Shown here: in pieces, positions 57,958-62,787 of the stretch
Layout: each line of letters starts with the position of its first letter
Numbering within the stretch: the stretch's first letter is position 1
Assembly (NCBI GenBank): GCA_016286245.1
Contig: JAEESG010000003.1
Coordinates: 1-62,787 of the forward strand
DNA length: 62,787 nucleotides
Direction of reading: 5' to 3'
Origin: Clostridiales bacterium
GTDB taxonomy: Bacteria > Bacillota > Clostridia > Oscillospirales > CAG-382
Position numbers and translations under genes: made by a program
Notes under the pieces: generated by a model
What the model was told of the DNA's origin: nothing
The model's input: the letters and a program-made list of their open reading frames with translations, nothing else
Databases searched by the model: none

Positions 57958-59244
57958 TTATTTTTTCTTTTCAACAAGCGCCTGTCCGCCCATATAAGGA
58001 CGAAGCGCAACGGGAATGCGCACGCTTCCGTCGGCGTTTATATTGTTTTCAAGAAACGCGATAAGGCCTCTCGGCGTTGCAAGCACGGTGTTATTGAGCG
58101 TTGCGACGAGATACGTTCCTTTTTCGCCTTTGGCACGTATCGAAAGGCGTCTTGCCTGCGCGTCGCCGAGCGTCGAGCATGAGCCGACCTCGAAATACTT
58201 CTTTTGTCTCGGGCTCCAAGCCTCTACGTCGCAGCTCTTCACCTTAAGGTCCGCAAGGTCGCCGCTGCAGCATTCGAGCGTTCTTACCGGAATATCGAGG
58301 CTTCTGAAAAATTCAACGGTATAGCTCCACATCTTATTATACCAGTCCATTGCGTCCTCAGGCTTGCAAAGCACTACCATTTCCTGCTTTTCAAACTGGT
58401 GAACCCTATATATTCCGCGTTCCTCTATGCCGTGCGAGCCGACTTCCTTTCTGAAGCACGGCGAATACGACGTGAGCGTGAGCGGAAGCTCGGATTCCTT
58501 TATAATCTGTCCCTTGAATCTTCCTATCATGGAGTGCTCGCTCGTTCCGATAAGGAACAGGTCCTCGCCCTCGATTTTATACATCATGGCGTCCATTTCC
58601 GCAAACGACATAACGCCCGTTACGACGTCGCTTCTTATCATAAACGGCGGAACGCAGTAGGTAAAGCCTTTTCCTATCATAAAATCTCTTGCGTAGCTTA
58701 TCATTGCGGAATGAATTCTCGCAACGTCGCCCATGAGGTAGTAAAAGCCGTTGCCGCTCGTTCTTCCCGCGCTGTCCTTATCAAGTCCGCAAAGCGACTC
58801 GCATATATCAGCGTGATACGGGACCTCGAAATCGGGAACGTTAGGCTCGCCGAATCTTTCGACCTCGACGTTTTCGCTGTCGTCCTTTCCTATCGGAACG
58901 GAGTCGTCGATTATATTCGGAATAATCATCATTTTCTGTCTTAACACGTCCGAAAGCTCCGCTTCCTCTTTTTCGATGAAAGCAAGTCTGTCGTTTATCT
59001 CTCCGACGCGCTTTTTCTTTTCATTTGCCTCTTCGGTTTTCTTTTCCTTCATGAGCGCGCCGATTGCCTGGCTTGTGGTGTTCTTTTCGGCTCTGAGGGC
59101 GTCTCCCTCGCTTTTGAGAGCCCTTACCTTCACGTCAAGCTCTATGCACTCGTCCACGAGAGGCAGTTTTTCGTCCTGAAATTTCTTTTTGATGTTTTCC
59201 TTTACCTTTTCGGGATTTTCTCTTACAAATCTGATGTCCAGCAT
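57958..59244 (-). CDS. serS: Seryl-tRNA synthetase
   Basis: 428 residues, typical length. It charges tRNA-Ser with serine. The N-terminal two-helix coiled-coil arm spans about 30-105. The class II core has motif 2 in FRKEVGSHGIEERGIYRVHQ split over about 265-285 with FEKQEMV following, and motif 3 near the end in NNTVLATPRGLIAFLEN. The TSEHSMIG serine site lies near 233. Monocistronic. No T-box leader is present in the 35 bases between the promoter and the start. Confidence 0.98.
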   Translation of the reverse strand: MLDIRFVRENPEKVKENIKKKFQDEKLPLVDECIELDVKVRALKSEGDALRAEKNTTSQAIGALMKEKKTEEANEKKKRVGEINDRLAFIEKEEAELSDVLRQKMMIIPNIIDDSVPIGKDDSENVEVERFGEPNVPDFEVPYHADICESLCGLDKDSAGRTSGNGFYYLMGDVARIHSAMISYARDFMIGKGFTYCVPPFMIRSDVVTGVMSFAEMDAMMYKIEGEDLFLIGTSEHSMIGRFKGQIIKESELPLTLTSYSPCFRKEVGSHGIEERGIYRVHQFEKQEMVVLCKPEDAMDWYNKMWSYTVEFFRSLDIPVRTLECCSGDLADLKVKSCDVEAWSPRQKKYFEVGSCSTLGDAQARRLSIRAKGEKGTYLVATLNNTVLATPRGLIAFLENNINADGSVRIPVALRPYMGGQALVEKKK

Positions 59245-59279
59245 TTTTATTTCCTTTCATCCGCCAATTTATTAAATAT

Positions 59280-59308
59280 ATTTTATCACAATTTTTTTCA
59301 TATTACAA
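59280..59308 (-). promoter_or_regulatory. Sigma-A promoter of serS
   Basis: Minus strand TTGTAA (59303-59308), 17-base spacer, TAAAAT (59280-59285). Confidence 0.72.
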
Positions 59309-59318
59309 TACTTAAAGA

Positions 59319-59990
59319 CTATTTTTCAAACGACGCGAAAAGTCCGCCCTCGGGGAGCGCCTCAAACGAAACCTCTTTTTTCGAAAACGGGTCGAAAAAC
59401 TCTATTTTCTGCGAAAAAAGCGCGATACCCTGCGGATATTCCGTTTTGCTTCCGTATTTTGAGTCCCCCGCGACGGGATACCCTCTTGACGAAAACTGCA
59501 CCCTTATCTGATGCGTTCTGCCCGTCAGAAGCTTTATTTTTACGAGCGAAAACGGTTTATTTTCAATTTCTTTTTCGTCTGAAACTTCATATTCGAGTAT
59601 TGCCTTTTTTACGCCTTTTCTTTCTTTTTTTACGACGAAGCTCTTGTTTTTTGACGAGTCCTTAAACAGAAAATCCTCCATTTTTCCCGACTTTTCGGGC
59701 AGAATTCCCTCGACTACGGCAAGATATGTCTTTGAAAGCTTTCCGTCCGAGACGATTTTTCCGAGTGATGCGGCGCCCTTTTTACCCGCCGCGTAAATCA
59801 TAACTCCCGACGTTTCGCGGTCCAGTCTGTGAACGGGAAAAACTTCCTTTCCGAGCGCCTTTTCGAGCTCGTTTACCATGCTTTTCGTCTTTTTTTCGTC
59901 CTTTGCCCTCTCGCAAAGCATGCCCGCTTTTTTGACTGCGCAGACGTATTCTTTTTCGGTTTTCAGTATTTTTATATTTTCGTTTTCCAT
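59319..59990 (-). CDS. RluA-family pseudouridine synthase
   Basis: 223 residues. The catalytic motif VHRLDRETSGVMIYA (catalytic Asp in HRLDRETSG) lies near 53-67. KTYLAVVEG follows near 86-94, and KLLTGRTHQIRVQFSSRGYP near 153-172. There is no N-terminal S4 domain. The target RNA (23S rRNA or tRNA) cannot be told from sequence alone. Own promoter, divergent from the sigma factor gene. Confidence 0.93.
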   Translation of the reverse strand: MENENIKILKTEKEYVCAVKKAGMLCERAKDEKKTKSMVNELEKALGKEVFPVHRLDRETSGVMIYAAGKKGAASLGKIVSDGKLSKTYLAVVEGILPEKSGKMEDFLFKDSSKNKSFVVKKERKGVKKAILEYEVSDEKEIENKPFSLVKIKLLTGRTHQIRVQFSSRGYPVAGDSKYGSKTEYPQGIALFSQKIEFFDPFSKKEVSFEALPEGGLFASFEK

Positions 59991-60016
59991 ATTTTTTCCT
60001 TTGTTTTAATGTAATT

Positions 60017-60045
60017 ATTATAGTTTTACAAAAGGCAAATGTCAA
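60017..60045 (-). promoter_or_regulatory. Sigma-A promoter of the pseudouridine synthase gene
   Basis: Minus strand TTGACA (60040-60045), 17-base spacer, perfect TATAAT (60017-60022). It is divergent from, and about 15 bases away from, the promoter at 60060-60088. Confidence 0.87.
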
Positions 60046-60059
60046 GTAACCGATAATTC

Positions 60060-60088
60060 TTGAATTATAAAAATCTTTATGTTATAAT
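60060..60088 (+). promoter_or_regulatory. Sigma-A-like promoter of the ECF sigma operon
   Basis: TTGAAT (60060-60065), 17-base spacer, perfect TATAAT (60083-60088). No AAC/CGTC-type ECF autoregulatory promoter was noticed. Confidence 0.75.
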
Positions 60089-60120
60089 ATTTTTGAAATA
60101 CGAAAAAAGGAGGTGCGGAC

Positions 60121-60741
60121 ATGTGGTTTTCGTGGCTTTTATCGGTTGAAAACGATACCGAAAATGCTCCGGAGGATTTTGCTCTTGCGCAAAAAGCATC
60201 AGGCGGCGACGTTTCGGCTTTTGAAAAAATCGTAAGAAAATACGAAAAATACGTCTGCGCCGTCGTCTTTTCGGTTCTGAAAAACAGAGAGGACGCCTTT
60301 GACGCATCCCAGGAGGTTTTCCTCAAATTATACCACAGCATAGGCACCTTCAAGGGCGAAAGCAGTTTTTCAAGCTGGCTTTACAGAATCGCCAGAAACT
60401 GTGCGCTCGATTTTGTGCGTAAAAATAAAAACAAGCCTTTAAGCCTTACCGTAGGCGAAGACGAAAACGATGCAAAGGAGCTCGACGTGTCCGACACGTC
60501 TGACAAAAACAGCCCCGAAAAATCACTTATAAACAAGGAGCGTCGGGAAATTCTCTACGACGCGATAGAATCTCTTTCCGACGAGCACCGCGAAATTATA
60601 ATTCTGCGGGACATAAACGGATATACATATTCGGAAATTTCGGATATGCTTTCCATCGAGGAAGGCACGGTAAAATCAAGGCTTTTCAGGGCGAGAAGGG
60701 CGCTTAAAGAAATTCTCTCTTCAAAAAAATATTTTCAGTAA
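60121..60741 (+). CDS. ECF-type RNA polymerase sigma factor (RpoE/SigW-like)
   Basis: 206 residues. Region 2 spans about 25-100 (FEKIVRKYEKYVCAVVFSVL; DAFDASQEVFLKLYHSI; FSSWLYRIARNCALDFVRK). Region 4 spans about 140-200 (SLSDEHREIIILRDINGYTY; EISDMLSIEEGTVKSRLFRA). The linker is acidic and low-complexity. GGAGG precedes the start. The anti-sigma gene follows by 63 bases, so the pair should form a signal-responsive regulatory unit. The stimulus is unknown. Confidence 0.95.
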   Translation: MWFSWLLSVENDTENAPEDFALAQKASGGDVSAFEKIVRKYEKYVCAVVFSVLKNREDAFDASQEVFLKLYHSIGTFKGESSFSSWLYRIARNCALDFVRKNKNKPLSLTVGEDENDAKELDVSDTSDKNSPEKSLINKERREILYDAIESLSDEHREIIILRDINGYTYSEISDMLSIEEGTVKSRLFRARRALKEILSSKKYFQ

Positions 60742-60804
60742 AGGAACATTTTATAAATATTTCCGTCAAAAGAACGAAAGCTAAAAAAAGGGGGGTGTGC
60801 GGCG

Positions 60805-61788
60805 ATGGGCACGGAAAGACCTGAAACGGGCGCGGATTTTACGTGTGAAAGCGTTAAGGAAAAACTGCTTTGCGGCGAAGAACTGAACAAAGACGAACAA
60901 AATCACCTTTTATCGTGCGAAAGCTGCCGCACGTATTCCGAAGAAATAAAAACAATGCTTGCCGACCTTGAAAATATCGGAAAAGAGTCGGAAAACCTTG
61001 AAAAAGACGGCGTTTCGCTCGCCGACTCGGTCATGAAAGAGGTAAACGTGCGCAAATTTTTCGGAAATACCGAAAAAAAAGGCGGCTTTTCGGCGTGGAC
61101 AAAACATTTCGGGCTCGTTGCGGCGTGTATAGTTCTTCTCATAATGGCGCTGCCGTTCATAAGAAATCAAAAGCTTGAAAACCGCGCCGACACGGCGTCC
61201 GTCGTTTCGGACGGCGATATAAGTCCTTCTCCCGACGCAGATTTGCAATACGACGGCGTGCAAAACGACGCGTCCGAAAGCGATATTGTCGAATACTCCG
61301 TATCGGAAAGCGCTTCCGGCGAATCGGCAGACGAAGAAGAATCCGATAAGACGGCGGAAAGCAAGCCGATTTACGAAATAAAATCCGTTAAAGTCATTCC
61401 TCCTGCCGCAAAAGGCGCTGCCGAAAGTGAAAACGATATTTTATCGGACGGCGCCCAGGTTCCCGAAACGAATTTTGCCGCAGATGAGGGCGCGGATAAA
61501 GAGTCTTTATCCGACGGCGGCGTAAAAATTTCAAACTCATCGATAAACGTCCGCACGACGCCGACGAAAGGCACGGACGAATATAAGGCGATAAAGAAAG
61601 AAGCTATTGAAAGATGCGCCGAAGCGGGCATACAAGTTGTGATAATTATGTTCGAGGAGACGGGCGAAAACGAAGTAACCGCTTTTCTCAAAACGCAAAA
61701 CGGCGAAGTTACGATGATTTTCGAGCTCAATGAAAGCGGAGAATGGCAGTATTCAGACAAAAATCCCGAAGTTATTTCGGAAAAATAA
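60805..61788 (+). CDS. Membrane anti-sigma factor with zinc-binding N-terminus
   Basis: 327 residues. The zinc-type anti-sigma motif HLLSCESCRTY (HxxxCxxC) lies near 33-43. One membrane helix is near 106-121 (FGLVAACIVLLIMALPF). The outer part is low-complexity and rich in Ser, Glu and Asp (about 130-245), then a small folded segment (about 265-327, AIERCAEAGIQVVIIMFEE). The outer region is not a known sensor domain. It would hold the upstream ECF sigma factor at the membrane. Confidence 0.85.
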   Translation: MGTERPETGADFTCESVKEKLLCGEELNKDEQNHLLSCESCRTYSEEIKTMLADLENIGKESENLEKDGVSLADSVMKEVNVRKFFGNTEKKGGFSAWTKHFGLVAACIVLLIMALPFIRNQKLENRADTASVVSDGDISPSPDADLQYDGVQNDASESDIVEYSVSESASGESADEEESDKTAESKPIYEIKSVKVIPPAAKGAAESENDILSDGAQVPETNFAADEGADKESLSDGGVKISNSSINVRTTPTKGTDEYKAIKKEAIERCAEAGIQVVIIMFEETGENEVTAFLKTQNGEVTMIFELNESGEWQYSDKNPEVISEK

Positions 61789-61810
61789 GTGTTTCTTTCC
61801 ACAAGTCAAG

Positions 61811-61840
61811 AAAAAAGCAGGTCGCAAGACCTGCTTTTTT
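61811..61840. terminator. Bidirectional terminator after the anti-sigma gene
   Basis: AAAAAAGCAGGTC-GCAA-GACCTGCTTTTTT; also serves the convergent membrane protein gene. Confidence 0.92.
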
Positions 61841-61853
61841 CTTTATTTTCAAT

Positions 61854-62651
61854 TTACAGTTTTGCCGTTCTCACAAACGCGTACAGTCCAAACGAGACGA
61901 GAAGCATATTTCTTAAAAATTCCGCGCCGTAGTTTTTTTCGCAAACAAGCTGCGGCACGCACACGGCGATGATTACCGAAAAGGTCATCACGCCCGCCGC
62001 AAAAAATCTTCTCTCTCTTGCGTTTAAGTACTTTGCGTTTTTTTCGTCGTTACGGAGCATTACGGAATATTCCGCCTCGCAGATAAAGAAATACATGGCA
62101 AGCACCATGGCAAGCATCGTAAACGAGCGGTCGGACGCGTTTATCTGCGTATTTACGTCGAGAAACGCCGAAATTACGGCGCACGCCGTATAAATTGCGG
62201 GAAACGTCGGAAACAGGCTGTTTTCGGGAGAAAACCTCTCTTTTCCGAAAGCCGCGAAAGCAAAGTAAAGCGCCGAAAGCAGTGAGAAAACCATGCACGC
62301 CGTCGGCAAAAGTTCGAGTTTCATGGTCTTTACGGTGTTCAAGATATAATATACCGTAAGCGCCGAAAACGCAAGCGCGCACACGAATGCGCCTATTCGC
62401 ACCGCCGTCGTTTTAAACAGCGGTTTTCTGTCTTTCTCGTTCCATTTGAGTGCAAAAGATATTATTACGGGAATTATCACAAGTACCGCAGCAGCGCAAA
62501 GAAACAGATTTCCCGCCGTTGCGCTGGTATAAAGTCCGTTTGATTCCTCAACGTAATTTTTCAGTATAAAAATTCTGAAAACCGCGGCAAGCGCCGAAAG
62601 AACCGCGAATACAACGCAGATTATTCTTATCTTTTTTATTTCGTCATACAT
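61854..62651 (-). CDS. Uncharacterised polytopic membrane protein
   Basis: 265 residues with about eight predicted membrane helices (ICVVFAVLSALAAVFRIFIL; LFLCAAAVLVIIPVIISFAL; IGAFVCALAFSALTVYYIL; MLAMVLAMYFFICEAEYSVM). No family is recognised, and no charged or catalytic motif stands out. It lies 16 bases after the tadA stop and is probably co-transcribed with it. Confidence 0.7.
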   Translation of the reverse strand: MYDEIKKIRIICVVFAVLSALAAVFRIFILKNYVEESNGLYTSATAGNLFLCAAAVLVIIPVIISFALKWNEKDRKPLFKTTAVRIGAFVCALAFSALTVYYILNTVKTMKLELLPTACMVFSLLSALYFAFAAFGKERFSPENSLFPTFPAIYTACAVISAFLDVNTQINASDRSFTMLAMVLAMYFFICEAEYSVMLRNDEKNAKYLNARERRFFAAGVMTFSVIIAVCVPQLVCEKNYGAEFLRNMLLVSFGLYAFVRTAKL

Positions 62652-62667
62652 AATTTTTCTCCCGAAT

Positions 62668-62787
62668 TTATTTTTTTGTATTCTTATTGTTTCTCAGTTC
62701 CCGAAAGAAGTCGGAAAGAAGCGACGCGCACTCCTTTTCGAGTATTCCGCCGAAAACGTTCGGCTTATGGTTATATCCTATTTCGTT
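62668..62787 (-). CDS. tadA: tRNA-specific adenosine deaminase TadA, C-terminal end (partial)
   Basis: Only the last 39 codons are in the window: NEIGYNHKPNVFGGILEKEC and SLLSDFFRELRNNK. This matches the C-terminus of TadA (typically NHKPEV...GVLEEEC...LLxxFFxxLR), which converts A34 to inosine in tRNA-Arg. The catalytic residues lie beyond the window edge. The open frame reaches the last base. Confidence 0.88.
   Translation of the reverse strand, partial: NEIGYNHKPNVFGGILEKECASLLSDFFRELRNNKNTKK

Noticed and set aside
59245-59318. T-box leader for serS
   Set aside because: Only about 35 bases lie between the promoter and the start, too short for a T-box, and no T-box sequence is seen.

Overview
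The window looks like a chromosomal piece from an anaerobic, endospore-forming member of the Clostridia (Firmicutes). Evidence: a spoIIAA-spoIIAB-sigF operon beside a gerA-type germinant receptor operon, pyruvate:ferredoxin oxidoreductase, DnaD and a DnaC/DnaI-type helicase loader, RNase J, S-layer homology (SLH) proteins and dockerin-type surface proteins. Nearly all genes point left (minus strand). Rightward exceptions are thioredoxin, an S1-domain protein, a small ferredoxin, a holin-like pair, a tRNA and an ECF sigma/anti-sigma pair. No prophage, CRISPR array or complete IS element is visible. The exact taxon cannot be fixed from sequence alone.

Layout. 1-350: two strong leftward promoters of rRNA-operon style. 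350-5000: sigF, spoIIAB, spoIIAA, then a three-gene germinant receptor operon with a half-length C subunit. 5.1-7.5 kb: a domain-permuted GH3 glycosidase. 7.5-11.2 kb: pyruvate:ferredoxin oxidoreductase. 11.3-16.6 kb: a four-gene operon of secreted proteins, two with cohesin-like folds, one with a dockerin, one membrane-anchored. 16.8-23.4 kb: trxA, rsmA, an orphan OppA, an S1 protein, an RNHCP zinc protein, dnaC and a ZIP metal transporter. 23.5-37.3 kb: one leftward purine/one-carbon operon behind a ZTP riboswitch: purE, purC, purF-like, purM, a formate/nitrite-type channel, purN, purO-type IMP cyclohydrolase, stand-alone AICAR formyltransferase, purD, purL, fhs. 37.3-44.4 kb: two paralogous SLH proteins of about 1100 residues. 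44.5-53 kb: a mini-ferredoxin, an EamA transporter, an RNase J-DnaD-AAA ATPase operon and two COG0523/CobW-type GTPases. 53.1-55.4 kb: a holin-like pair and an AbrB-regulated ABC exporter. 55.4-58 kb: two arrays of small hairpins, an SLH protein, tRNA-Val and a 114-bp tandem repeat. 58-62.8 kb: serS, an RluA-family synthase, ECF sigma/anti-sigma, a membrane protein and the 3' end of tadA.

The most coherent system is the purine operon. Its riboswitch family senses ZTP/ZMP, which accumulate when 10-formyl-tetrahydrofolate is short. The operon encodes both formyl-consuming steps (PurN, AICAR formyltransferase), the formyl-THF synthetase (Fhs) and a probable formate channel, so the sensor controls supply and use of the same one-carbon unit. 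Its PurF homologue has lost the glutaminase nucleophile. The least explained DNA is the pair of hairpin-array elements at 55.4 and 57.4 kb.
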